A stretch of 64,000 nt of DNA, from assembly GCF_004564135.1 (NCBI RefSeq), contig NZ_CP038255.1, positions 2,095,501 through 2,159,500 on the forward strand, given 5' to 3'. Below are positions 1 through 8,698 of the stretch, piece by piece. The position numbers and the translations under genes were made by a program. The notes under the pieces were generated by a model. That model was not told where the DNA came from. It did no database searches and was given only the letters and a program-made list of their open reading frames with translations. Position 1 is the first letter of the stretch, and every line of letters begins with the position of its first letter. This DNA comes from Terasakiella sp. SH-1 (GTDB lineage Bacteria > Pseudomonadota > Alphaproteobacteria > Rhodospirillales > Terasakiellaceae).

Positions 1-409
1 TTTTAAATAATCCGGGATAAGCTGCCTTACCAAAAGACGCGCCCCAGCCATGGCGGACAAGACGATCACCAATATAATTATCGACCAAGACCTCATGCCA
101 ATCAAAGGAGGTTGTTTCAATAGTACGGCAAATTTCTTCGGCCAGTTCCGGCGTCATATGTTCATCGGCGTCAATTTCAAAGACCCAGTCACCTGTGCAA
201 TAAGAAATAGCCGTATTGCGTCTTTCGCCTTCCAGCTTCCATGCGCCCACAAACACCTTGTCGGTATATTTGCGTGCAATCTCTTCGGTACCATCACTAC
301 ATTTATCACAAACAACGACGATCTCATCTGCAAAGCTGAGTGTTTCCAAACAACTTGCCAGACGGTCTTCTTCGTTATGAGCTGTGATGAGGGCAGACAG
401 AGTGGGCAT
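1..409 (-). CDS. Glycosyltransferase family 2 (partial, 3' end beyond window)
   Basis: Reading the minus strand from the ATG at 407-409 gives an open frame to the window edge (136 codons). It begins MPTLSALITAHNEEDRL, the nucleotide-binding start of GT-A fold family 2 glycosyltransferases, and has FEIDADEH near residue 80, matching the metal-binding DxD region. Related proteins (WaaE/KdtX-like) transfer a sugar in lipopolysaccharide core or exopolysaccharide synthesis in the cytoplasm. The start lies one base after the stop of the upstream glycosyltransferase, so the two are co-transcribed and probably translationally coupled. The acceptor is unknown and the C-terminus is not visible. Confidence 0.85.
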   Translation of the reverse strand, partial: MPTLSALITAHNEEDRLASCLETLSFADEIVVVCDKCSDGTEEIARKYTDKVFVGAWKLEGERRNTAISYCTGDWVFEIDADEHMTPELAEEICRTIETTSFDWHEVLVDNYIGDRLVRHGWGASFGKAAYPGLFK

Positions 410-410
410 G

Positions 411-1439
411 TTAAAGCAATGCCTCAAATTCAGCCGCGGCCAAATCCCATGTCTGACCACGTTGCATCATGCGGCAATCTTTGCTCATATTTTCACGCGA
501 TGCTGATTTAGTCAGCAAATGCACGGTGACATTTGCCATAGACTCTACATCCGGCACCAAGAACCCCGTCTGGCCGTTTTTCACCCGTTCAGAACAAGCC
601 CCAACCGGGCGAGCCACACAGGGCAAGCCAATGGCTTGCGTTTCAGCCAATGTGGAACAATACATTTCTGTTTCTACACCGGGGTAAATATGACAAGCCG
701 CACTGCGATAGGCCAAGGCCATTTCAAGGTCTGATCCCGGTTTATGGACAATTACGCCATGTTCATGGGCCTTTTGCACTTTTTCAAACACTGGGCGTAA
801 CTTATCTGGCAGGGCCGCGCCATTTTGCGCTTTATAAAGGCCCGCAGAATAAATGTGTAAGGAAGCTTCGCCGCCAACTTGCTTGATAATGTCATCGCAC
901 CACAAATCAATGATCTGTTCCATCCCATGTAGCGGATTGGTCGTCATAATCGCACGGGGTGGTTTCACCGGATCATATTCAGCTTCAGTCAGATATTCCC
1001 GACGAACCCCGGGTGTGACAATGCCTTTGCGGAAATATTTCCATGGCTCCCACGATCGGAAATGGGTATCGCCCATAAAAACAACAATCGGGTTATGCTT
1101 TTCCATCAGAGCCTGATATTTCGGCTTATTCAGGATATTGGCCGGGGTCGCCAGCCACAGCAGCTTTTTTTCAATTTCCGGGAATTCTTCCAGCAATTGA
1201 GGCTTTTTCACACAGATCACCACATCTGTTTCCGGCGGACGTGGGGCATCAAAGGGCACCCAAGAGACCCCATCAATCATCGCCCCTTGCACAATACGAT
1301 TGACCACACACACATCATGGCCGCGTTTTGCCAAGGCAGGTGCCAGCGAGGCCACGGCTTTTTCCGTCCCGCCCAAAGGCTGCGTCATCGGGCTGTTGCC
1401 GTCATAAGGAATGGAATCGTCAATGATTGTGATATGCAT
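411..1439 (-). CDS. Glycosyltransferase family 1/4 (GT-B)
   Basis: This 342-residue protein has the GT-B layout: an N-terminal half with QPLGGTEKAVASLAPALAKRGH (acceptor-side glycine loop) and a C-terminal half with GLPCVARPVGACSERV followed by NGQTGFLVPD, the donor-nucleotide-sugar region of GT1/GT4 enzymes. It probably adds a sugar to a surface glycan in the cytoplasm. It heads the visible part of an operon with the GT2 gene one base downstream. The length is typical for the family. Donor and acceptor cannot be named from sequence. The ATG at 1437-1439 opens into a 144-base divergent gap shared with ygfZ. Confidence 0.82.
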   Translation of the reverse strand: MHITIIDDSIPYDGNSPMTQPLGGTEKAVASLAPALAKRGHDVCVVNRIVQGAMIDGVSWVPFDAPRPPETDVVICVKKPQLLEEFPEIEKKLLWLATPANILNKPKYQALMEKHNPIVVFMGDTHFRSWEPWKYFRKGIVTPGVRREYLTEAEYDPVKPPRAIMTTNPLHGMEQIIDLWCDDIIKQVGGEASLHIYSAGLYKAQNGAALPDKLRPVFEKVQKAHEHGVIVHKPGSDLEMALAYRSAACHIYPGVETEMYCSTLAETQAIGLPCVARPVGACSERVKNGQTGFLVPDVESMANVTVHLLTKSASRENMSKDCRMMQRGQTWDLAAAEFEALL

Positions 1440-1583
1440 GATTTCCCCGAAAAACTTTACATGTTGCCTGTTGTTATAAGGTGATTTTTCTCATCTGCAA
1501 AGAGAAGAGGCTTGCGAAAAAGCGTTAAATATCCCACTTTCTAAAAAAACGAGGAAACCACGCTATAAAAGAAAGAGAAATTC

Positions 1584-2417
1584 ATGCCCTTGAAATACAG
1601 TATTTTGCCAAACCGTGGTGTATTAAAAATCTCCGGCCCGGATCGTGTGGACTTCCTGCAAGGGCTCGTTTCCAACGATGTCAGCAAAGCGACAGATACC
1701 AAGGGGGTTTATGCCGCCTTCCTAACCCCGCAAGGCAAATATCTATGTGATTTCTTTATTCTGGCCTCAGAAAGTCACCAGTGCCTGATGCTTGATATCG
1801 CGGCAGATGCCCTACCCGCCTTTAAGAAAAAGCTGACCATGTACAAGCTGCGTGCAGATGTCGAAATCGAAGACGTCTCACAAGGCTATGACATTCTTGC
1901 ATTTTTTGGGGATGCTAAAATGGAAATAACCCCCGGCCTTTATCAGGACCCACGTCTGGCTGAAGCGGGTTATCGTGCCTTTGTTTCCAAAGGAACAGGC
2001 TGGCAAAACGCTGAAGAAGTTGATTTTGACAGCTATGACCTTCACCGCCTCTTGCTTGGCCTGCCTGATGGGGCACGCGACATGATCGTTGAAAAATCAA
2101 TTTTACTGGAAAATGGGTTTGACGAACTCAATGGCGTGGATTGGGATAAGGGCTGCTACATGGGGCAGGAATTAACCGCACGCACAAAATACCGGGGCCT
2201 GATCAAAAAACGCCTATTGCCCGTAGAAGTTCAAGGGCCACTCCCTGAAAACGGCACAGAAATCTATGCAGCAGATAAGCTGGTTGGTGAAGTCCGTTCC
2301 GGCCTTGAAAAAAAAGCTCTGGCTCTTTTAAAACTGGATTTCATTGAGGAACCCTTGCGCGCAGGTGAATCAACTTTGCGCGTTATTCAACCAGACTGGA
2401 TAATTTTGACCAAATAG
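1584..2417 (+). CDS. ygfZ: Folate-binding protein YgfZ (GcvT-like)
   Basis: The 277-residue protein has the GcvT/YgfZ fold. FLQGLVSNDV near residue 25 and the diagnostic KGCYMGQE motif near residue 190, with its conserved Cys, separate YgfZ from the glycine-cleavage T-protein. YgfZ proteins use tetrahydrofolate to help mature or repair particular [4Fe-4S] enzymes such as MiaB. The C-terminal beta-barrel part is present (VGEVRSGLEKKALALLKLDF). It is transcribed alone and divergently from the glycosyltransferases. The start ATG follows AAAGAAAGAGAAATTC, a purine-rich ribosome-binding stretch. Family assignment is secure; the client proteins here are unknown. Confidence 0.9.
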   Translation: MPLKYSILPNRGVLKISGPDRVDFLQGLVSNDVSKATDTKGVYAAFLTPQGKYLCDFFILASESHQCLMLDIAADALPAFKKKLTMYKLRADVEIEDVSQGYDILAFFGDAKMEITPGLYQDPRLAEAGYRAFVSKGTGWQNAEEVDFDSYDLHRLLLGLPDGARDMIVEKSILLENGFDELNGVDWDKGCYMGQELTARTKYRGLIKKRLLPVEVQGPLPENGTEIYAADKLVGEVRSGLEKKALALLKLDFIEEPLRAGESTLRVIQPDWIILTK

Positions 2418-2523
2418 TCATATTTTTTGACTTTTCCCTTGCTTTCCACATAAACGACAATAGGTTTAGGAAAAGACTTTATTTTAGAAGAGCGTAATTT
2501 ACATATGAAGATGAGATGAAATT

Positions 2524-3255
2524 GTGAAGAAAGCCCCTCTCATAAGTCTTGCCCTTGCAGGTGCGATATTCGCATCAACTGCAGCACAGGCAGTGACTTC
2601 CCTGAATTATTACAGTTCAGGTGGAGAGCTTCGTCCCTTTTACTGGACTGAAGACGGCATGCAACAAGGGATCATCCCTGATATCTTCGCAACTCTTCCT
2701 GAATATGAACTGAATTTCATCTCAGCCCCGCGCAAACGTATTGATCATTTCATCGAGAATAATCAAATAGACATCGTGATGATGCACCCCAAATATACCA
2801 AGGTGCCTCATCTGTTAAACTTTGTGCCCTTGCAATTCAGTCAAAGAAATACAATTTTCACCCGCAAGGATAATAAGCAAGAATTCTCCGGCTTAAACCG
2901 AATTACCCAAACATCCATCTGTGCACGAGATGGCTATGTCTATATTAATATGAAAGAACGCTGGAAAAGCCAGTCTTTACGCCGTGAGAACCTGCGCAGC
3001 AATATTAAAGTCCTGCAAATGCTGAACTTTAAACGGTGCGAATTTGCCATCGGCAGCGATCTCAGCCTGAGTTATCTCATTAAAAATCATCAATATGACA
3101 ATATTGTTGATACCGGAATTACGGTGAATGAAGTCCCCCGTTTTCTTGCGATCTCCAAACGTTTCCCAAAGCTGAAAAGCACGTTGGAGAAACATATGGT
3201 TAAATTGAAAAAATCAGGAAAACTGGCCGAAATCATCAAAAAATATACCCCCTAA
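2524..3255 (+). CDS. Periplasmic solute-binding protein, SBP_bac_3-like
   Basis: A 243-residue protein with a cleavable signal peptide (KKAPLISLALAGAIFASTAAQA) and an architecture like extracellular family-3 solute-binding proteins: ELRPFYWTEDGMQQGIIPDI at the start of the ligand lobe and a C-terminal AEIIKKYTP tail. The start is GTG at 2524. No permease or ATPase gene lies next to it. Alphaproteobacterial orphans of this kind often do not serve amino-acid uptake, so the ligand should not be assumed. It is monocistronic: a strong hairpin terminator overlaps its stop codon. Confidence 0.75.
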   Translation: MKKAPLISLALAGAIFASTAAQAVTSLNYYSSGGELRPFYWTEDGMQQGIIPDIFATLPEYELNFISAPRKRIDHFIENNQIDIVMMHPKYTKVPHLLNFVPLQFSQRNTIFTRKDNKQEFSGLNRITQTSICARDGYVYINMKERWKSQSLRRENLRSNIKVLQMLNFKRCEFAIGSDLSLSYLIKNHQYDNIVDTGITVNEVPRFLAISKRFPKLKSTLEKHMVKLKKSGKLAEIIKKYTP

Positions 3256-3281
3256 GCATAAAACTTAGAGGGTATTTTTTT
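3246..3281 (+). terminator. Rho-independent terminator overlapping the stop codon
   Basis: TACCCCCTAAG and CTTAGAGGGTA pair around a CATAAAA loop and are followed by seven T residues. The TAA stop of the solute-binding protein gene (3253-3255) lies inside the 5' arm. It ends the plus-strand transcript before the convergent NSS transporter gene. Confidence 0.85.
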
Positions 3282-3301
3282 AGGTATAAGATGACCTGAG
3301 C

Positions 3302-4630
3302 TTAAAGGCCGCTCACCAAAATCCAGGCCACCGCAACCGGGGCGATGAAACGGCAAATAAACAGCCATGCCCCAAGGAAGGGAAATGCCTTTTCCCCGTT
3401 ATTGGTCACTTCCTCTTTCATCTTGTCAGCCAGCACCCAACCCACAAAAACAGAAATCAGAATGCCCCCCACAGGCAACAGAATATTAGAGGCAATATAA
3501 TCCATGGAATCAAGGAAGCCTTTTTCCCCGATGATGTGGAAATCGCTCCACACACCAAGAGACAAGGAAGAGGGAATGCCAAGCGCAAAGATCACAACGC
3601 CGAAGACCACAGCGGCCACTTTCGGGTTCCAGCCCTTTTCATCACTGAAATAGGCAATAATCGGCTGCATCAAGGAAACCGCAGATGTAAGGGCTGCAAC
3701 TGTCAGCAAGAAAAAGAACAAAATCCCAAAAAACGTCCCACCCGGCATCTGTGCAAAGACCGCAGGCAAGGTAATAAAGGTCAAGCCCGGCCCGGCTGAT
3801 GGATCAAAGCCAAAGGCAAAAACCGCAGGCAAGATCAACAGGCCCGCCAGTACCGCCACACTGGAATCCAGTGAGCTCACCCACAAGGCTGATTTGCCAA
3901 GGTTTTCAGATTTGTTCAGGTAAGAGCCATAGGTAATCATCGCGCCCATACCAATGGATAAAGAGAAAAAGGCTTGCGAGAGTGCCCCGTTGAATGTTTC
4001 TGCCGTCACTTTGGAAAAATCAGGTGAAAGGAAAAATTCCAGCCCTTTTTCCGCCCCCGGCAACGTAATCGCCCGACCGATCAAGACCAACAACAAGATG
4101 AACAGCATCGGCATCAGCACCTTACACGCACGTTCAATCCCGCCGTGAACACCACCCAGCACAACAGCAACCGTCAGCCCCATGAACAGAGCGTGATAGA
4201 TAATCGGCTGAACGGGGTCAGAAATAAAGGCCCCAAAAGCAGCCCCCAGTTCATCAGATGTCCCAACCAAAGCACCGCTTGCCATTTTAAAGATATAGGC
4301 GATGGTCCATCCAGCAACCACACTGTAAAACGATAGAATGATAAAAGCAGCCAAGACCCCCATAAAACCGACAATCGGCCATGCCTTGCCTTTCAATACG
4401 GCAAAAGCCCCGATTGGGTTGCGTTGTGCCGCACGGCCAATGGCAAATTCAGCCAGCATGACACTTAAGCCCACCGTAAAGACCAGTGCCAGATAAATCA
4501 CCAAAAAGGCACCACCGCCATTTTGCCCTGTCATATAGGGGAACTTCCAAATATTACCCAGCCCAACAGCCGAGCCAGCCGCAGCCAGCACAAAGCCCAG
4601 ACGGGAACCCCATTGTTCTCGTGAATTCAT
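3302..4630 (-). CDS. Sodium-dependent transporter, NSS/SNF family
   Basis: A polytopic inner-membrane protein of about 442 residues. The N-terminus reads MNSREQWGSRLGFVLAAAGSAVGLGNIWKFPY, the TM1 signature of the neurotransmitter:sodium symporter family, with the unwound Gly region that binds Na+ and substrate. About eleven or twelve hydrophobic segments follow, as in bacterial MhsT/LeuT-type amino-acid transporters. The frame extends to 4675, but I chose the ATG at 4628-4630 because homologous proteins begin at that RExW segment. A perfect 14-bp palindrome lies about 135 bases upstream. The substrate, probably an amino acid, is not determined. Confidence 0.85.
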   Translation of the reverse strand: MNSREQWGSRLGFVLAAAGSAVGLGNIWKFPYMTGQNGGGAFLVIYLALVFTVGLSVMLAEFAIGRAAQRNPIGAFAVLKGKAWPIVGFMGVLAAFIILSFYSVVAGWTIAYIFKMASGALVGTSDELGAAFGAFISDPVQPIIYHALFMGLTVAVVLGGVHGGIERACKVLMPMLFILLLVLIGRAITLPGAEKGLEFFLSPDFSKVTAETFNGALSQAFFSLSIGMGAMITYGSYLNKSENLGKSALWVSSLDSSVAVLAGLLILPAVFAFGFDPSAGPGLTFITLPAVFAQMPGGTFFGILFFFLLTVAALTSAVSLMQPIIAYFSDEKGWNPKVAAVVFGVVIFALGIPSSLSLGVWSDFHIIGEKGFLDSMDYIASNILLPVGGILISVFVGWVLADKMKEEVTNNGEKAFPFLGAWLFICRFIAPVAVAWILVSGL

Positions 4631-4765
4631 GAATTTTAAAATCCCAGTAACCAAGTTATGTGCGAAATTTGACATTTCTTGTGACGCACGTTGTAGCGTA
4701 CGACCCTACATGGTTTTCAACGAAATGGGCTTTCGAAGTTTCAGATGAAATTAAAAGGAAAATAT

Positions 4766-4779
4766 TGACCGTACGGTCA
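4766..4779. promoter_or_regulatory. Perfect palindrome TGACCGTACGGTCA, TetR-type operator
   Basis: The 14-base sequence equals its own reverse complement and is flanked by further AT-rich sequence. Operators of TetR-family repressors commonly contain the core ACCGnnCGGT, and this site fits. It sits in the gap between the NSS transporter start and the meaB 3' end, so the transporter is the only start it could control. No TetR-family gene is present in the window, so the regulator would act in trans. Inference only. Confidence 0.5.
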
Positions 4780-4894
4780 GTTTTGAAACTTTATTTCAGA
4801 ACAATTCTCAATAGCCTCTCTCCCTACCCAGAGCTTCCTCTTGATAGGTTTGTATTGGGGCGGAGAATTTAAAGGGAAAAATAGTGACTAAAGA

Positions 4895-4959
4895 TATTCC
4901 CGATCAAGCCGGGAATGACAGTAAGCCCGTCACCCTCGCACCTAATACGAGGGTCCAGT
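4895..4959. repeat. REP-like hairpin repeat, copy 1 (two hairpins)
   Basis: Two small inverted repeats occur in tandem: ATTCCCGATCAAGCCGGGAAT followed by GACA, then GTCACCCTCG and ACGAGGGTCC flanking a short loop. The GATCAAG/CCGGGA/GACA words recur in the hairpins at 8630, 39094 and 55162. It fills the 3' side of meaB. The remainder of the 4676-4967 gap holds the palindrome at 4766 and no gene. Confidence 0.6.
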
Positions 4960-4967
4960 TTCTTGCT

Positions 4968-5906
4968 TTAGCCCCAGAGCTTTTCAAACTCTTGAGAAAT
5001 ATCAAACAAGCGCTCAAAGGGGGAATCTTCCGGCTGAATATCCAGCTGGTCCATCACCCGCCCCATACCAACACGACCAAATTTCTCACGCACGGCTTCT
5101 TCCAGCCATTGTTTGGCTTGCGTATGTCGTGCGCTTGCCAGAAAAGCATTTTCTTTCAGGAAAGCAAGGTGGGTATCAAAGGCTTCCACCAATTCAGCAA
5201 TCCCTTGGCGTTGCATGGAAGACAGCAACAAGACCGGAATATCCCACGGGTCCGCCCCTTGGCGCCCCGCCAAATTCAAGGCCCCTTTCATATCCGCCAT
5301 AGCCCGGCGCGCCGGTGCACCCATATCCGCCTTTGTCACCGCGACAATGTGGGGGATTTCCACAATTCCGGCCTTGATAAATTGCAAACTATCACCAGAC
5401 CCCGGCTGCACACAAAACAGCACAGAATCAGCCACCCCGACAATATCGGTTTCAGACTGGCCCACACCAACAGTCTCAATCAGCACAATATCGTAAACCG
5501 CACGCATCAAGACCATGCCCGCCACCGTCAACCCGGCCAAGCCACCAAGACGGTCACGCGCCGCCATGGAGCGCACATAAATGCCCTGATCTTCCGGGTC
5601 CGTGGTAAAGCGTGTGCGATCCCCCAGTAAGGCCCCGCCTGTTCGACGGGAGCTGGGATCAACAGCAATCACGCCCACTGTGCGCCCCAAAGAGCGCCAG
5701 TGAGCGATCAACGCATTGGTTAATGTTGATTTTCCCACCCCCGGTGGACCAGTAATGCCAATCACATGGCCTTGGGGTTCCTGATAGGCGGCATTGAGCA
5801 AATCAAGCGTTTCCCGGCTATCGGGTTCGCGCTCCACCTGTGCCAAGGCGCGGGCCATGGCTGCTTTTTGTCCGCTTTTCAGTTTGGAAAAATCAACAGT
5901 CTTCAT
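4968..5906 (-). CDS. meaB: Methylmalonyl-CoA mutase-associated GTPase MeaB
   Basis: A 312-residue G3E-family P-loop GTPase. GPPGVGKST near residue 56 is the Walker A motif, followed by DPSSRRTGGALLGDRTR and then VAVTKAD (the NKxD-like base-specificity motif). MeaB chaperones adenosylcobalamin-dependent methylmalonyl-CoA mutase, gating cofactor loading and protecting it from inactivation. The mutase genes are not in this window. The start is three bases after the ppdK stop, so it is the last gene of a glyQ-glyS-ppdK-meaB run. Length and motifs are complete. The older name ArgK is misleading. Confidence 0.93.
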   Translation of the reverse strand: MKTVDFSKLKSGQKAAMARALAQVEREPDSRETLDLLNAAYQEPQGHVIGITGPPGVGKSTLTNALIAHWRSLGRTVGVIAVDPSSRRTGGALLGDRTRFTTDPEDQGIYVRSMAARDRLGGLAGLTVAGMVLMRAVYDIVLIETVGVGQSETDIVGVADSVLFCVQPGSGDSLQFIKAGIVEIPHIVAVTKADMGAPARRAMADMKGALNLAGRQGADPWDIPVLLLSSMQRQGIAELVEAFDTHLAFLKENAFLASARHTQAKQWLEEAVREKFGRVGMGRVMDQLDIQPEDSPFERLFDISQEFEKLWG

Positions 5907-5909
5907 TCG

Positions 5910-8591
5910 TTATGCCTGTGAACTTGAGTCCTGTCCCAAGGCCGCCTGGGCCGCTGCCAAACGGGCAATCGGCACACGGAACGGGGAACAGGACACATAG
6001 GTCAATCCAATATTATGACAGAAGGTGACAGAGGCCGGATCCCCCCCATGCTCACCACAGATGCCCAGCTTGATATCGGCCCGCGTCTCACGACCGCGTT
6101 CAGCCCCCAGCTTGACCAGTTCGCCCACACCGTCTTGGTCAATGGAGACAAACGGGTCCACATCAATCACGCCTTTTTCCTGATAAACGCGTAAGAAACG
6201 CCCCGCATCATCGCGTGACAAGCCATAAGTCGTCTGGGTCAAATCGTTGGTGCCGAAGCTGAAAAATTCTGCGGTTTCAGCAATTTCACCAGCACGAAGG
6301 GCCGCACGGGGTAGTTCGATCATGGTCCCGACCATATAGTCGATCTCAACACCTTCTGCCTCACACACAGCCTTGGCCGTTTCATCCACCACGACTTTCA
6401 GCCGTTCCAGCTCTTTATTCATCGCAACCAGTGGGATCATAATTTCCGGCATGACCGGCTGACCGCCTGCCTTTGTTACCTTACAAGCTGCTTCAAAAAT
6501 TGCACGGGTTTGCATCTCATAGATTTCAGGATAGGTAATGCCTAAACGACATCCCCGATGACCCAGCATCGGATTTTGTTCTGCCATTTCAGCAGCCCGT
6601 TCCTTCACCCCTTCAACCGACATATTAGCGATCTTAGCGACCTCTTCCATGTCATGTTCAGAATGGGGCAAAAACTCATGGAGCGGCGGGTCCAGCAGAC
6701 GAATGGTGACAGGCAAGCCTTCCATGATTTTGAATAAATCTTCAAAGTCCTGACGCTGGAACGGCAAGATATGGCCCAAGGCTTCGCGACGTTTATATTC
6801 ATCATCCGCCAAAATCATCTCACGCACATAATTGATGCGGGTATGATCAAAGAACATATGTTCGGTACGGCATAGGCCAATACCTTCGGCACCCAGTTTA
6901 CGCGCCATTTCTGCATCTGCCGGCGTTTCTGCATTGGTACGCACCCCAAGAGCCCGAATTTCATCGGCCCAGCTCATCAGCTTGGCAAAATCACCGGAGA
7001 GTTCTGGCTGAATGGTCGGGACCGTCCCCACCATGACTTCCCCACTGGAGCCATCCAGCGTAATCACATCACCTTCGGCCAGAACCTTGCCATCAATGGA
7101 CGTCAGCGTTTTGGCTTTATAATCCACACGCATATCACCTGCACCAGAGACACAAGGCGTGCCCATACCACGGGCCACCACCGCAGCATGTGACGTCATG
7201 CCACCACGGGTCGTCAAAATCCCTTCGGCCACATGCATGCCACCGATATCTTCCGGGCTGGTTTCTGTGCGCACCAAAATGACTTCTTCCTTACGCTTGA
7301 CCCAGTTTTCCGCATCTTCGGCAGAAAAGACAATACGACCAGACGCCGCCCCTGGTGAGGCAGGCAATGCCCGGCTGATCACTTCGCGCGGGGCATTGGG
7401 GTCAAGTGTTGGGTGGAGCAATTGATCCAATGAATGAGGATCAAGGCGCATCACCGCCTCTTTCTTGTTGATCAAGCCCTCTTCGCACATATCAACGGCC
7501 ATTTTCAGCGCCGCCTTGACCGTGCGCTTGCCAGTACGGGTTTGCAACATCCACAGCTTGCCTGTCTGGATGGTAAACTCCATATCCTGCATGTCTTTAT
7601 AATGGGCTTCCAGTTTGTCGCGATACGCTACAAGCTCCTTATAGGTATCGGGCATAACTTCTTCCATGGCTGGCAGGCTGGAACCGCTTTCTTCTTTTTC
7701 AAAGATCGTCAGCGGCTGTGGTGTGCGAATGCCCGCGACCACATCTTCACCTTGAGCATTGATCAGATATTCCCCATAGAAATGATCGTCCCCAGTGGAA
7801 GGATTGCGCGAAAAACACACGCCAGTGGCACAATCTTCACCCATATTGCCAAAGACCATGGCCTGAATATTGACCGCTGTGCCCCATTCAGCCGGAATGT
7901 TATGTAGCGCACGATAGGTGATGGCCCGTGTGTTCATCCAGGATTTAAAGACCGCACCAATCGCCCCCCAAAGCTGAACCTTTGGATCTTGTGGGAATTC
8001 TTCATCCATTTCTTCAACAACTTTTTCCTTATATTGCTCACATAAGGATTTCCAGTCATCGCCTGTCAGGTCCGTATCAAGGGTGTAGTCTTTTTCGTCT
8101 TTGAAATATTCCAGAAGTTCTTCAAAAATATAGTGATCAACACCAAGGACCACATCGGAATACATCTGGATGAAACGACGATAGCTGTCATAAGCAAAAC
8201 GCGCATCACCGGAAGCTGCTGCCAACCCTTCAACCGTTTCATCATTCAGACCAAGGTTAAGGACCGTATCCATCATACCAGGCATAGAAGCACGTGCACC
8301 ACTGCGCACAGAAACCAACAACGGCTGGGCCGGATCACCAAATTTGGCATCCATCTGGGTTTCGATCTCAGCCAATGCGGTGAGAACCTGATCTTGCAGG
8401 TCAGCCGGATATTTCCGGTCATTATCAAAAAAATGGGTGCAGACTTCGGTGGTAATGGTAAAGCCTGCGGGAACGGGGATGCCCAGACTGCTCATTTCGG
8501 CCAGATTGGCCCCTTTGCCGCCCAGGAGTTCCTTCATATCAGCACGGCCTTCCGCCTTGCCTTTTGCGAAGGTATAAACCCATTTGGTCAT
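5910..8591 (-). CDS. ppdK: Pyruvate, phosphate dikinase
   Basis: About 893 residues with the usual three parts. The N-terminal ATP-grasp domain has LLGGKGANLAEM; the central swivelling domain has the phosphohistidine motif GGMTSHAAVVARGMGTPCV; the C-terminal TIM barrel has SFGTNDLTQTTYG and GICGEHGGDP for pyruvate/PEP binding. It interconverts pyruvate + ATP + Pi with PEP + AMP + PPi in the cytoplasm. The frame opens 18 codons earlier (8645), but that extension runs into a REP-like repeat, so I chose the ATG at 8589-8591 (MTKWVYTF). It sits between glyS and meaB, same strand. Confidence 0.95.
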   Translation of the reverse strand: MTKWVYTFAKGKAEGRADMKELLGGKGANLAEMSSLGIPVPAGFTITTEVCTHFFDNDRKYPADLQDQVLTALAEIETQMDAKFGDPAQPLLVSVRSGARASMPGMMDTVLNLGLNDETVEGLAAASGDARFAYDSYRRFIQMYSDVVLGVDHYIFEELLEYFKDEKDYTLDTDLTGDDWKSLCEQYKEKVVEEMDEEFPQDPKVQLWGAIGAVFKSWMNTRAITYRALHNIPAEWGTAVNIQAMVFGNMGEDCATGVCFSRNPSTGDDHFYGEYLINAQGEDVVAGIRTPQPLTIFEKEESGSSLPAMEEVMPDTYKELVAYRDKLEAHYKDMQDMEFTIQTGKLWMLQTRTGKRTVKAALKMAVDMCEEGLINKKEAVMRLDPHSLDQLLHPTLDPNAPREVISRALPASPGAASGRIVFSAEDAENWVKRKEEVILVRTETSPEDIGGMHVAEGILTTRGGMTSHAAVVARGMGTPCVSGAGDMRVDYKAKTLTSIDGKVLAEGDVITLDGSSGEVMVGTVPTIQPELSGDFAKLMSWADEIRALGVRTNAETPADAEMARKLGAEGIGLCRTEHMFFDHTRINYVREMILADDEYKRREALGHILPFQRQDFEDLFKIMEGLPVTIRLLDPPLHEFLPHSEHDMEEVAKIANMSVEGVKERAAEMAEQNPMLGHRGCRLGITYPEIYEMQTRAIFEAACKVTKAGGQPVMPEIMIPLVAMNKELERLKVVVDETAKAVCEAEGVEIDYMVGTMIELPRAALRAGEIAETAEFFSFGTNDLTQTTYGLSRDDAGRFLRVYQEKGVIDVDPFVSIDQDGVGELVKLGAERGRETRADIKLGICGEHGGDPASVTFCHNIGLTYVSCSPFRVPIARLAAAQAALGQDSSSQA

Positions 8592-8629
8592 GATCTTTTC
8601 GCCTCTCAAAGTTCGATCACAGATAACAC

Positions 8630-8683
8630 CGTCACCCCGGACCAAAATCCGGGGCCTAGATCCCTATAAACACAGGGATGACG
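8630..8683. repeat. REP-like hairpin repeat, copy 2
   Basis: CGTCA at the left and TGACG at the right enclose two hairpins: CCCCGG/CCGGGG around ACCAAAAT, and TCCCT/AGGGA around ATAAACAC. It shares the CCCCGG.CC and GATGACG words with the other copies. It occupies the glyS-ppdK intergenic gap and may attenuate or stabilise that transcript. Confidence 0.6.
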
Positions 8684-8698
8684 AACTTAAGGCGACGA

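Noticed and set aside
50-511. 153-residue plus-strand ORF at the window start
   Set aside because: Antisense to the GT2 gene, whose translation has clear family motifs.
4884-5630. 248-residue plus-strand ORF over meaB
   Set aside because: Antisense to a complete GTPase gene and starts within a REP-like repeat.
8592-8645. Upstream extension of ppdK
   Set aside because: The extra 18 codons overlap the REP-like hairpin and are absent from the usual PPDK N-terminus.
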